Shown in pieces: positions 18,614 through 27,168 of a stretch of DNA of 39,036 nucleotides (the first letter of the stretch is position 1; each line of letters opens with the position of its first letter). Made by a program: the position numbers and the translations under genes. The stretch spans positions 1-39,036 of the forward strand of contig WGCS01000259.1 in the NCBI GenBank assembly GCA_015493685.1, read 5' to 3'. The notes under the pieces were generated by a model. The model was not told where the DNA came from and did no database searches. It saw nothing but the letters and a program-made list of their open reading frames with translations. This stretch comes from Bacteroidales bacterium. Lineage in GTDB: Bacteria; Bacteroidota; Bacteroidia; Bacteroidales; UBA1556.

Positions 18614-19300
18614 TTACTCGCTCTGTAAAAGGGTGTTTACTAATCTGGGAACACCAATGCTTGCTTTGTCGGAGATGGTAATTAAGCCCGGTGCAGATTG
18701 TTGGTTCGCATTTGGATCGATATAATATTTGGGGCAATGTATGGGGGCTTCATGCATTAGTCCTGCCGCCGGATATACAGATAGGGATGTGCCTATAATA
18801 ATAAGTATATCAGCTTGTTTAACAATTGTTATGGCAGTATTAATCATGGGGACAGCTTCGCCAAACCATACAATATCAGGTCTTAGTTGTGCCCCATCGG
18901 AGGCTAAATCGCCAAGTTTTAATTCCCAACCGGCAAGGGTAGAAACTAAGTTTTCATTATGTTCACTTCGTACTTTTCTTAGCTCGCCATGAAGATGCAA
19001 AACTTTTGACGATCCTGCTCTTTCGTGCAAGTCATCTACATTTTGTGTGATAATAGTTGTTTGATATTGATGTTCTAATTTTACCAGTGCATAATGTCCT
19101 GCATTGGGCTCAACCTTATCAAGTTGCTTGCGCCTGAGATTATAAAAGTCGAGAACTTGTTGTGGGTTGTTGTGCCATGCGTATGCACTGGCAACTTCTT
19201 CTATTTTGTACTGTTGCCACAATCCGCCCATATCTCTAAATGTAAGAATACCGCTTTCAGCACTGATTCCGGCACCTGTTAATACTACTAGATTTTTCAT
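18614..19300 (-). CDS. cobB: NAD-dependent protein deacylase, sirtuin (CobB type)
   Basis: Removes acyl groups from lysine using NAD+. Seen: NAD-binding GAGISAESGI and FRDMGGLW, TQNVDDLHERAG, catalytic His104 in HLHGEL, and GTSLSVYPAAG. Tyr53 and Arg56 (YNLR) match the Tyr-x-x-Arg pair that gives SIRT5/CobB-class enzymes desuccinylase/demalonylase activity. The zinc-binding cysteine pairs are missing: the only Cys is Cys189. Zinc-free members of this group are, as I recall, common in Bacteroidota. At 228 aa it is compact. It is divergent from the first malic enzyme and convergent with the lipoprotein. Confidence 0.94.
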   Translation of the reverse strand: MKNLVVLTGAGISAESGILTFRDMGGLWQQYKIEEVASAYAWHNNPQQVLDFYNLRRKQLDKVEPNAGHYALVKLEHQYQTTIITQNVDDLHERAGSSKVLHLHGELRKVRSEHNENLVSTLAGWELKLGDLASDGAQLRPDIVWFGEAVPMINTAITIVKQADILIIIGTSLSVYPAAGLMHEAPIHCPKYYIDPNANQQSAPGLITISDKASIGVPRLVNTLLQSE

Positions 19301-19460
19301 ATTCCATTTTTAAATTTATTTCAATTGGAAATACCCTATCGTATAAACAATTATTTTAGAGAATAAAAGTACAACATTTATCATAAAATAGTAAACCCAA
19401 TTATACAATTGTAGTTGAGTAAGATTTCGCCCCAAAAACAGTCCCTGTGAATAATTGATT

Positions 19461-19468
19461 TACCTTTG
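19461..19468 (+). promoter_or_regulatory. -7 element upstream of the first maeB
   Basis: TACCTTTG matches TAnnTTTG exactly. No clear TTG is found at the -33 distance. It would give a leader of about 80 nt to the chosen ATG. Confidence 0.45.
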
Positions 19469-19554
19469 TACAAATAAATATAAGTAATTGATTTACACCA
19501 ATTATATATATGTTATTTACAATTTATAGATACAATTTATTTAAATCTGCAGTA

Positions 19555-21822
19555 ATGAAAGATTTGTTAAGTAAACAAGCTCTTGAATATCATTCAAAGG
19601 GCAAACCGGGTAAAGTAGAAGTTGTTCCTACAAAACCATATAGAACACAAAAAGATTTATCTTTAGCTTATACGCCTGGAGTGGCTGTTCCTTGCCTAGA
19701 GATAGAAAAGAACAAGGATGATGCATATAAATATACAGATAAGGGAAATTTAGTCGCTGTTATTTCCAACGGTACAGCAGTATTGGGATTAGGAAATATT
19801 GGAGCTATTGCCGGTAAACCGGTAATGGAAGGAAAAGGACTTCTTTTTAAGATTTTTGCTGATATTGATGTATTTGATATTGAAGTTGATGAGCATAATA
19901 TTGACGATTTTGTAAAAACGGTAAAAGCTATTTCGCCAACTTTTGGTGGAATTAATTTAGAAGATATTAAAGCCCCTGAATGCTTTGAGATAGAAAATAA
20001 ACTTAAAGCTGCTTTGGATATTCCTGTAATGCATGACGATCAGCATGGTACAGCTATTATTACCGGAGCAGGATTGCTAAATGCTCTCGAATTAGTTGGC
20101 AAAGACATTAAGGATATTAAATTGTTTGTTAGTGGAGCGGGAGCTGCTGCTTGTGCATGCACAAGAATGTATGTGCAATTAGGTGTCGATATTAATAATA
20201 TTATAATGGCTGATATCGATGGTGTTTTAACCAAAGATAGAACAGACTTAAGTGTTGTCAACAGGGAATTTGCCACTGACAAGAATATTAAGACCATGGA
20301 GGAAGGAATAAAAGGTGCCGATGTATTTTTAGGTCTTTCTGCCGGAGGAATATTGAAGCCTGCTATGCTAAAGACAATGGCCAAAGATCCTATTGTTTTT
20401 GCCATGGCTAACCCTAATCCGGAAATTTCTTACGAAGATGCCATGGCAGCACGCAAGGATTTAATTTTTGCCACAGGGCGTTCTGATTATCCCAATCAGA
20501 TTAATAATGTACTGGGTTTCCCCTATATCTTTAGAGGAGCACTCGATGTAAGAGCAAAGGCTATCAATGAGGAAATGAAGATGGCGGCAGTGTATTCCAT
20601 CGCCTCTTTGGCCAAAGAACCTGTTCCCGATATCGTAAAAAAAGCATATAATAATAATGAAATGGCATTTGGTAGGGAGTATATTGTTCCCATTCCAATG
20701 GACCCACGACTGATAGAATACGTTGCCCCCGCTGTGGCAAAAGCAGCAATGGATTCGGGAGTGGCCAGAAAACCCATTGTCGATTGGGAAGCATACAAAG
20801 AAGAGCTTCTTGCTCGTATGGGCATCGATCATGCTATTATGCGTGCTATGCTTGCCAAAGCAAAGTCAAATCCAAAGAAAGTGGTATTTAGTGATGCCAA
20901 TAATGTGAATGTATTGCATGCTGCCAGAATTGTTAAAGATGAGGGAATCGCATTTCCTCTTTTGGTAGGTTTTAAAAATAGAATTACAAAAATAGCACTA
21001 GAAAATAAAATTGATATTTCTGATTTTGAAATTATTGACAATACTGATGATTTAGTGAAAGAGCAAAGAAATAGATATGCTGAGCTGTTTTTCCATAAGC
21101 GTGCCAGAAGTGGTATTTCAATGGTAGGGGCAGAACGCCTAATGCTCGATAAAAACTATTTTGGTGCTGCTATGGTTGAATCGGGGGATGTGGATGCAAT
21201 GATTTCCGGGGTTACTTCTCCCTATCCCGATGTTATTCGTCCTGCTCTTCAAATTGTAGGGAAACGGGATGACGTTAATAAAATTGCAGGAATGTATATG
21301 TTGCGCACAAAGAAAGGTCCTTATTTCTTTGCTGACACAACGATTAATAGACGTCCTTCTGCTGAAGATTTAGTGGATATCTCATTATTGGCGAAAGAAA
21401 AAGTTGAGGAGTTTGGTGTAGAACCGGTTATGGCAATTTTGTCTTATTCTAACTTTGGTTCAGTGAGTGGCTATTCTGCTAAGAATGCAAAAGAGGCCAT
21501 TACCATATTACATCAGAAACATAGTGAGGTGATGATTGATGGAGAAATGCAAGCTAATTTTGCTTTGAATAAAGATATTCGTATGCAGCGATATCCCTTT
21601 TCTAAATTAGGAGATAAGGATGTTAATACCTTAATATTTCCAAACTTAAGTTCCGGAAATATTACCTACAAAGTGATGCAAGAGATAGGATCGTCTGAAG
21701 CTATTGGTCCCATTGTAATGGGCTTGAAAAAACCAATTCATGTGCTTCAACTTTCTAGTTCAGTGCGGGAGATTGTTGATATGGTAACCATAGCAGTAGT
21801 GGATGCCCAGAAATTAGATTAG
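19555..21822 (+). CDS. maeB: Malic enzyme, MaeB type with PTA-like regulatory domain (copy 1)
   Basis: Oxidative decarboxylation of malate to pyruvate with NAD(P)+. I start at MKDLLSKQALEYH by alignment with copy 2; the track start adds 15 non-homologous residues. The malic domain has LAYTPGVAVPCLE, GKGLLFKIFADIDVFDIEVD and MHDDQHGTAI; the Rossmann domain has VSGAGAAACACTRMYVQLGV then MADIDGVL after strand 2. From about 430 to the end is a phosphotransacetylase-like domain, but the Pta catalytic Ser-Arg is replaced (HVLQLSSSVREIV), as expected for a regulatory, acetyl-CoA-sensing domain. It is followed 690 nt later by a close paralogue. The acidic loop suggests NAD preference; this is inference. 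Confidence 0.95.
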   Translation: MKDLLSKQALEYHSKGKPGKVEVVPTKPYRTQKDLSLAYTPGVAVPCLEIEKNKDDAYKYTDKGNLVAVISNGTAVLGLGNIGAIAGKPVMEGKGLLFKIFADIDVFDIEVDEHNIDDFVKTVKAISPTFGGINLEDIKAPECFEIENKLKAALDIPVMHDDQHGTAIITGAGLLNALELVGKDIKDIKLFVSGAGAAACACTRMYVQLGVDINNIIMADIDGVLTKDRTDLSVVNREFATDKNIKTMEEGIKGADVFLGLSAGGILKPAMLKTMAKDPIVFAMANPNPEISYEDAMAARKDLIFATGRSDYPNQINNVLGFPYIFRGALDVRAKAINEEMKMAAVYSIASLAKEPVPDIVKKAYNNNEMAFGREYIVPIPMDPRLIEYVAPAVAKAAMDSGVARKPIVDWEAYKEELLARMGIDHAIMRAMLAKAKSNPKKVVFSDANNVNVLHAARIVKDEGIAFPLLVGFKNRITKIALENKIDISDFEIIDNTDDLVKEQRNRYAELFFHKRARSGISMVGAERLMLDKNYFGAAMVESGDVDAMISGVTSPYPDVIRPALQIVGKRDDVNKIAGMYMLRTKKGPYFFADTTINRRPSAEDLVDISLLAKEKVEEFGVEPVMAILSYSNFGSVSGYSAKNAKEAITILHQKHSEVMIDGEMQANFALNKDIRMQRYPFSKLGDKDVNTLIFPNLSSGNITYKVMQEIGSSEAIGPIVMGLKKPIHVLQLSSSVREIVDMVTIAVVDAQKLD

Positions 21823-21875
21823 CGGTGAAGAATCAATAGTAGTTTCTGGGTTTTTATTTCTGAACTTAAAGAATA

Positions 21876-21960
21876 ATTTATCTTCCTTTAAAGGGAGAAC
21901 CCAAAGAGGGATTTTTTTTACCTAGTCCCCCTTTGGGTTCCTCTTTTTCTAGAAAAAAGG
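21876..21960 (+). repeat. Dispersed hairpin repeat, copy 2
   Basis: Contains TTTATCTTCCTTTAAAGGGA followed by gaacccaaagagggattt, then after a short gap a partially complementary block (tccccctttgggttcctcttt) and tttttctagaaaaaagg. The two blocks can fold into a long imperfect hairpin. Confidence 0.7.
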
Positions 21961-22008
21961 AGAATAAAAATTGATATAGTATGGGAGCATATCGGATAAA
22001 TTATAAAA

Positions 22009-22140
22009 AACACAATCATCTGAAACCCTTATTGTAATTAAAAAATAGCGTTATCTCCCTTTTTTTAAAGGGAGAACCCAAAGAGGGATTTCTTTCTTAA
22101 CTAATCTTTCTAGCTCCCTTTTTGTTTCAAGACAAAAAGG
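22009..22140 (+). repeat. Dispersed hairpin repeat, copy 3
   Basis: Begins with cacaatcatctgaaaccc...ttgtaatta, also found near 31.52 kb, then TCTCCCTTT-tttt-AAAGGGAGA (perfect 9-bp arms, 22054-22075), gaacccaaagagggattt as in copy 2, and ends with CCTTTTTGT-ttcaag-ACAAAAAGG (22117-22140, perfect arms). Confidence 0.75.
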
Positions 22141-22473
22141 AAACAGTTTACGAAAAATAACTAGCAGCAAACTCGTGCTATTATTCTCTTTTGGCTTCGA
22201 TGCCAATAAGAGTATTTTCACCGCATTCTTTTCATCAAGATAAATCTTATGTTAGGAAAACGGGAGAAGATGAAGAATTTTATGGTGGTTTAGTGGTCAT
22301 CCGCCCAAACAGGGTGTTATTTTTTGCATTTTTTTCGATCTATAGCAAAAAAGAGTAAACTAGAATTAATCGATTACGTTTATCGGACAGTACTATTCTT
22401 AAATATTGATTTCTGTTAACTATCATTGTTTATTATATCATTAAATAAATCACAATTTACGCCATATAATTGT

Positions 22474-22481
22474 TAATTTTG
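22474..22481 (+). promoter_or_regulatory. -7 element upstream of the second maeB
   Basis: TAATTTTG fits TAnnTTTG exactly and predicts a start near 22488, about 28 nt before the ATG. The -33 region lacks a TTG. So copy 2 appears to have its own promoter. Confidence 0.55.
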
Positions 22482-22515
22482 TACATCAGTTTGAATAAAT
22501 ATAAAACGTCTTACT

Positions 22516-24786
22516 ATGGCCAAATTTACAAAACAAGATGCGTTGGACTATCACGCACAAGGAAGACCCGGAAAAATTCAGGTTATCCCTACAAAACCTT
22601 ACAGTACACAAAGAGATTTATCATTAGCATATTCTCCGGGTGTGGCGGTGCCATGTCTTGAGATTCAGAAAAATCCTGAAGATGCTTATAAATATACAGC
22701 TAAGGGAAACTTAGTAGCAGTTATTTCTAACGGTACAGCAGTATTGGGTCTCGGTAATTTGGGAGCTGTAGCCGGCAAGCCTGTTATGGAGGGCAAAGGG
22801 TTGCTGTTTAAGATATTCTCTGATGTGGATGTCTTTGATATAGAGGTTGATACAACCGATATAGATAAATTTGTAGAAACAGTAATTGAAATAGCACCTA
22901 CTTTTGGTGGGATAAATTTAGAAGACATTAAAGCTCCTGAATGTTTTGAAATAGAAAGAAGAGTTAAGGAAGCTTTGGATATTCCTGTTATGCACGATGA
23001 TCAGCATGGAACAGCTATTATTTCATCAGCAGGTTTGGTGAGTGCGCTGGACCTCACAGGAAAGAAAATAGAAGAGATAAAATTAGTTGTTAGCGGAGCC
23101 GGTGCTTCAGCTTCAGCCTGTACTCGCTTGTATATGTCGCTGGGTGTAAAACCTGAGAATATTCTTATGTGCGACAGCAAAGGAGTTCTTTCTACGAAGA
23201 GAAAAGATCTTAGTTCAGTTAAAAAAGAATTTGCTCGTGATACCGATGCTGTTACTTTGGCTGATGCTCTTAAGGGTGCTGATTTCTTCCTTGGACTCTC
23301 TGTAAAAGGAGCTATGACGAAGGAAATGTTAGCTACTATGGCTCCTAATCCAATTGTTTTTGCCATGGCAAATCCTGATCCGGAAATTTCTTATGAAGAT
23401 GCCTTTGCTACTCGTAATGATTTGATTTTTGCCACCGGCCGCTCCGATTATCCCAACCAAATTAATAATGTCCTTGGATTTCCATTTATCTTTAGAGGAG
23501 CTCTTGATGTTCGTGCTACAGCTATCAATGAGGAAATGAAGAAAGCAGCAGTATATGCTCTTGCAGGATTAGCTAAAGAGCCTGTACCTGACGTTGTTAA
23601 GAAAGCTTATAATAATTCTGATATGTCTTATGGTAAAGAATATATTGTTCCTACACCATTAGATCCTCGATTGATAGAATTTGTACCTCCTGCTATCGCT
23701 AAAGCCGCCATGGAAAGTGGTGTTGCCCGTAAAGAAATTAAAGACTGGGATAAGTATAAAGAGGAACTTCGCGAGAGAATGGGCATAGATCATGCAATTA
23801 TGAGAACTATGATTGTGAAGGCAAAAGCAAATCCTAAAAAAGTGGTATTTGCTGATGCTAACGATATTAAAGTATTGCAAGCTGCTCGTATTGTTAAGGA
23901 TGAAGGAATAGCAATACCAATTCTTTTAGGTCGTCACGATCGTGTTAATAAATTAGCCGAGGAAAATAGTATCGATATTTCCGATTTACAATTAATTGAT
24001 AATACAAGTGCTGAGAATGAGAAAAAACGCTTTGAATATGCCGAGATACTTCTCGAAAAAAGAAAGCGAAAAGGAATTTCTATTACTGATGCACAAAGAG
24101 CCATGTTCAATCGTAATTACTATGGTGTTAGCATGGTAGAAACCGGTGAAGCTGATGCTATGATTTCGGGTACTAATACTAAATATGCAGATGCCATACG
24201 CCCTGCTTTACATATTGTTAACAAAAAAGACGAGTTTGGTAAAATAGCAGGAATGTATATTATGAATACCCAAAAAGGTCCATTCTTCTTCGCTGATACT
24301 ACCGTTAATGCTGAGCCTTCTTCTGACGATTTAGTTGATATCACCGTGTTGACAGATAGAGCAGTTCGCGCATTTGGTGTTGACCCTGTTATTGCTATGT
24401 TGTCGTATTCTAATTTTGGTTCTGCAGAGTCCAAAGAGACTTCTAAGGTGGCTAATGCAGTACAAAAGCTTCATGCCGAACACTCTCAAATAATGGTTGA
24501 TGGTGAAATGCAAGCTAATTTCGCTCTGAACAAAGACCTTCGAATTGAACGTTATCCATTCTCTAAGTTGGGTAATAGAAATGTAAATACGCTTATTTTC
24601 CCTAATCTGTCAGCAGGTAATATTGCTTATAAAATGATGCAGGAAATTGGTCATACCGAAGCAATTGGCCCTATAGTTATGGGATTGAAAAAGCCTATTC
24701 ATGTCTTGCAATTGTCAAGTTCTGTTCGCGAAATTATTGATATGACGGCTATTGCTGTTGTTGATGCCCAAGTGATGGAACAATAG
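22516..24786 (+). CDS. maeB: Malic enzyme, MaeB type with PTA-like regulatory domain (copy 2)
   Basis: Paralogue of the preceding gene, full length (756 aa) and colinear throughout. Malic-domain motifs LAYSPGVAVPCLE, GKGLLFKIFSDVDVFDIEVD and MHDDQHGTAI are intact. The Rossmann domain reads VSGAGASASACTRLYMSLGV and then MCDSKGVL; the DSKG loop is that of NADP-preferring malic enzymes such as animal ME1 and E. coli MaeB, in contrast to DIDG in copy 1. The C-terminal PTA-like domain again lacks the Ser-Arg of true Pta (HVLQLSSSVREII). It has its own promoter and a strong terminator, so the copies can be expressed independently. No frameshift or decay is seen in either. Confidence 0.95.
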   Translation: MAKFTKQDALDYHAQGRPGKIQVIPTKPYSTQRDLSLAYSPGVAVPCLEIQKNPEDAYKYTAKGNLVAVISNGTAVLGLGNLGAVAGKPVMEGKGLLFKIFSDVDVFDIEVDTTDIDKFVETVIEIAPTFGGINLEDIKAPECFEIERRVKEALDIPVMHDDQHGTAIISSAGLVSALDLTGKKIEEIKLVVSGAGASASACTRLYMSLGVKPENILMCDSKGVLSTKRKDLSSVKKEFARDTDAVTLADALKGADFFLGLSVKGAMTKEMLATMAPNPIVFAMANPDPEISYEDAFATRNDLIFATGRSDYPNQINNVLGFPFIFRGALDVRATAINEEMKKAAVYALAGLAKEPVPDVVKKAYNNSDMSYGKEYIVPTPLDPRLIEFVPPAIAKAAMESGVARKEIKDWDKYKEELRERMGIDHAIMRTMIVKAKANPKKVVFADANDIKVLQAARIVKDEGIAIPILLGRHDRVNKLAEENSIDISDLQLIDNTSAENEKKRFEYAEILLEKRKRKGISITDAQRAMFNRNYYGVSMVETGEADAMISGTNTKYADAIRPALHIVNKKDEFGKIAGMYIMNTQKGPFFFADTTVNAEPSSDDLVDITVLTDRAVRAFGVDPVIAMLSYSNFGSAESKETSKVANAVQKLHAEHSQIMVDGEMQANFALNKDLRIERYPFSKLGNRNVNTLIFPNLSAGNIAYKMMQEIGHTEAIGPIVMGLKKPIHVLQLSSSVREIIDMTAIAVVDAQVMEQ

Positions 24787-24805
24787 AATAATTTGAATAT
24801 ATTTT

Positions 24806-24845
24806 AAGAAGCCCCTTTTCTATGAGTAGAAAAGGGGCTTCTTTT
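24806..24845. terminator. Bidirectional terminator between maeB copy 2 and ackA
   Basis: Perfect 17-bp stem (AAGAAGCCCCTTTTCTA / TAGAAAAGGGGCTTCTT), 4-nt loop tgag, T runs on both strands. It separates convergent genes. Confidence 0.92.
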
Positions 24846-24874
24846 ATGAATGCATAACTACTTAAGAGAAGTGC

Positions 24875-26080
24875 TTATTTCTTCTCTTTTATAATTCGTA
24901 ATGTATCTCTGGCAATTACTAATTCTTCATTGGTAGGAATAATCCATACTTTTACTTTTGAATCAGCTTTTGTAATTTCTGCTTCTTTACTTCTAAGTCC
25001 ATTGTTCTTTTCAAAATCTAAATCTACTCCAAGGTACTCCATGTCTTTCATTACATTGGCTCTCGTTTCAGAAGCATTTTCACCAATGCCGCCGGTAAAT
25101 ACAATGACATCAACACCACCCAATGCGGCAGTATAAGCACCAATATATTTCTTAATACGGTATTCATACATTCTCAATGCTAATATTGCTCTTTCATTGC
25201 CTTTTTCTGCTGCTTTTTCCACATCGCGCATGTCTGACGATATCCCTGAGATACCCAATACACCGCTATGTTTATTTACCAATGTATTTGTTGCTGCTAC
25301 ACCGATTACTTCTTTTTGCATAATAAAGGTAAGCGCTCCAACATCTAAATCCCCACATCGAGTACCCATCATAAGTCCTTCTACCGGAGTTAATCCCATG
25401 CTTGTATCGATAGACTTCCCATTTTTAATGGCGGCAATTGAAGCTCCATTTCCCAAATGGCAAGTGATTACTTTAAGGTCTTTAAGGTCAGTATTCATTA
25501 GCTCGGCAACACGTGTTGACACATAGCGATGACTCGATCCGTGAAATCCATATCGACGTACTCCATGCTTAGTATATAATGCATAAGGGATGGCATACAT
25601 ATATGATTTGGGCTCCATAGTTTGGTGAAAAGCAGTATCAAATACTCCTACCTGAGGTACATTGGGGAGTAAATTGGTAATGGCATAAATTCCCTTAAGG
25701 TTTGGTGGATTGTGGAGTGGGGCCAAATCTACACATTCTTGCATTTTATCAATCACCTTGTCGGTAATACTTACGCTGGTTTTAAAAGCCTCTGCACCAT
25801 GTACTACCCGGTGTCCTACAGCATTGATTTCTTCCAGCGTTTTTATGCTCCCGTGGCGCTCCGAAGTTAATACCCCCAACATGTATTCTATTCCTTGTTG
25901 GTGGTCGTAAATATTTCCGTTGAGAGTTACCTTGTCTCCGTCATTGCGTTCGTTTTTAATAAAAGAGCCGTTAAGACCAATCTTTTCAACAATTCCTTTC
26001 GCCAAAACACTTTCGTCATCCATATTAAATAGTTGATATTTAATTGATGAGCTTCCGCTATTTATTACTAATATTTTCAT
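24875..26080 (-). CDS. ackA: Acetate kinase
   Basis: Interconverts acetyl phosphate + ADP and acetate + ATP; the ATP-yielding end of acetate fermentation. The 401-aa length is standard. Seen: N-terminal MKILVINSGSSSIKYQLF, the VGHRVVHGAE signature, GVFDTAFHQTM, YGFHGSSHRYVS, HLGNGASIAAI and VFTGGIGENA. It is the last gene of the minus-strand operon pta - dehydrogenase homologue - ackA, 32 nt after the preceding gene, and ends at a shared terminator with maeB copy 2. Confidence 0.98.
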   Translation of the reverse strand: MKILVINSGSSSIKYQLFNMDDESVLAKGIVEKIGLNGSFIKNERNDGDKVTLNGNIYDHQQGIEYMLGVLTSERHGSIKTLEEINAVGHRVVHGAEAFKTSVSITDKVIDKMQECVDLAPLHNPPNLKGIYAITNLLPNVPQVGVFDTAFHQTMEPKSYMYAIPYALYTKHGVRRYGFHGSSHRYVSTRVAELMNTDLKDLKVITCHLGNGASIAAIKNGKSIDTSMGLTPVEGLMMGTRCGDLDVGALTFIMQKEVIGVAATNTLVNKHSGVLGISGISSDMRDVEKAAEKGNERAILALRMYEYRIKKYIGAYTAALGGVDVIVFTGGIGENASETRANVMKDMEYLGVDLDFEKNNGLRSKEAEITKADSKVKVWIIPTNEELVIARDTLRIIKEKK

Positions 26081-26112
26081 TGTCTAATATGCTAAATTAA
26101 TTTTTGGAATAA

Positions 26113-27093
26113 TTATTTGATATGAAGGTTTTGACCAAGAGAGAAAATAGATCCTGTTTTTTCAATTTTTACTCCATCTTTATAGAGGTAAAAGCCTTCC
26201 CCGCTTTTCTTGCCAAGCATTCCCGCTCTTACCATTCGACGAATCAAGGGTGAGGATTTGTATTTAATGTCTCCATATTCATTATAGAGTCCTTCCATCC
26301 ATTTGGTTAATTTATCCAGGCCAATGTGGTCAGCCATAGTAAATGGTCCTCGTTGCATACCATAGCCTAACTTCATGGTTTTATCAATTTGTTCCACCGT
26401 GCTAACTCCTTCCATTAGTAAGCCGCAGGCTTCGTTAATCATTGGAACAATAAGCCGTGTACTGATATTACCCGGAGAACCAAAAACATTAATGGTTTCT
26501 TTTCCCAGCATTTTTACAAATCGTTTTACGAAAAGAATAGTTTCTTCTGTGGTATTTCTACAACGATTAATTTCTATAATGCGAGTGCGCAATACCGGTG
26601 AAATAAAGTGTACGCCTATTGCTCGGCTTGGTCTTTTTAAGCCGATTGCCAAATCAGATATAACAATGGTTGAAGCATTCGATATTAATACACAATCGTC
26701 TGAAACAACTTCCTCAACTTGTTTAAATACTTCGCGCCTAACTGGTTGATTGGGAACCCATTTTCTGGAATTTATAGCTTCAATAACTACGCTGCAGTCC
26801 TTTAATTTTTTATAATCGGTGGTGCCCTTTATTCTTGAAAGAATAGCTCGCTTATCACTGGTGGTCATGCCCCAATGGCTAATTATTTTATCAATTTGTT
26901 CTTTAATGCCTTTAAAGGCAGCTTCAACTCGCTCCTCATCGACTTCTACAAAACATAAGTCAATACCGCTTTTACTTATTAAGATAGCAATTTCCTGTCC
27001 CATTGATCCGCAGCCAACCAGTCCCACTTTGATATTACCTGTTTTTGATTGCAAAGATTTATTTAGGGCATAATCTTCTAATTTCTCTTCCAT
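26113..27093 (-). CDS. 3-hydroxyacyl-CoA dehydrogenase family protein, divergent
   Basis: NAD-dependent dehydrogenase of the HBD/HAD family (326 aa) with a short N-terminal extension. The Rossmann motif GCGSMG is at 27-32 with an acidic strand-2 end (VEVDEE). Family active-site positions are partly conserved: Ser141 (NASTIVIS), His162 (GVHFISPV) and Glu174 (IIEINR). The usual catalytic Asn of the PGFxxNR motif is Thr212 (SPGNISTR). The C-terminal domain is conserved (VPMINEACGLLMEGV, RGPFTMADHIGLDKL, GKKSGEGFYLY). It sits between pta and ackA. The natural substrate may not be 3-hydroxybutyryl-CoA. Family assignment firm, reaction uncertain. Confidence 0.85.
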   Translation of the reverse strand: MEEKLEDYALNKSLQSKTGNIKVGLVGCGSMGQEIAILISKSGIDLCFVEVDEERVEAAFKGIKEQIDKIISHWGMTTSDKRAILSRIKGTTDYKKLKDCSVVIEAINSRKWVPNQPVRREVFKQVEEVVSDDCVLISNASTIVISDLAIGLKRPSRAIGVHFISPVLRTRIIEINRCRNTTEETILFVKRFVKMLGKETINVFGSPGNISTRLIVPMINEACGLLMEGVSTVEQIDKTMKLGYGMQRGPFTMADHIGLDKLTKWMEGLYNEYGDIKYKSSPLIRRMVRAGMLGKKSGEGFYLYKDGVKIEKTGSIFSLGQNLHIK

Positions 27094-27168
27094 AATGATG
27101 TTATAATACTATTTTTTATTGTACTAAAGCTGCCTACTAATGACAATACTTTAGCTGTTATATATTTC

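Larger units (their letters stand above)
21823..22515. other. 693-nt gap between the two maeB copies
   Basis: Holds two dispersed repeat copies (21876-21960 and 22009-22140) and the promoter of copy 2. A 52-codon open frame, 22200-22358 on the plus strand (MPIRVFSPHSF... to ...FFSIYSKKE), has no recognisable features; it could be a small gene or a decayed remnant, and I give it little weight. No terminator-grade hairpin directly follows copy 1 other than the repeat itself, whose palindromes might serve. Confidence 0.6.

Noticed and set aside
20461-20832. Antisense ORFs over maeB copy 1
   Set aside because: Several overlapping frames opposite a well-conserved enzyme, none with independent motifs.
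22200-22358. 52-codon ORF between the maeB copies
   Set aside because: Starts with ATG but shows no signal, membrane or domain features; could be remnant sequence, so mentioned only in the gap entry.
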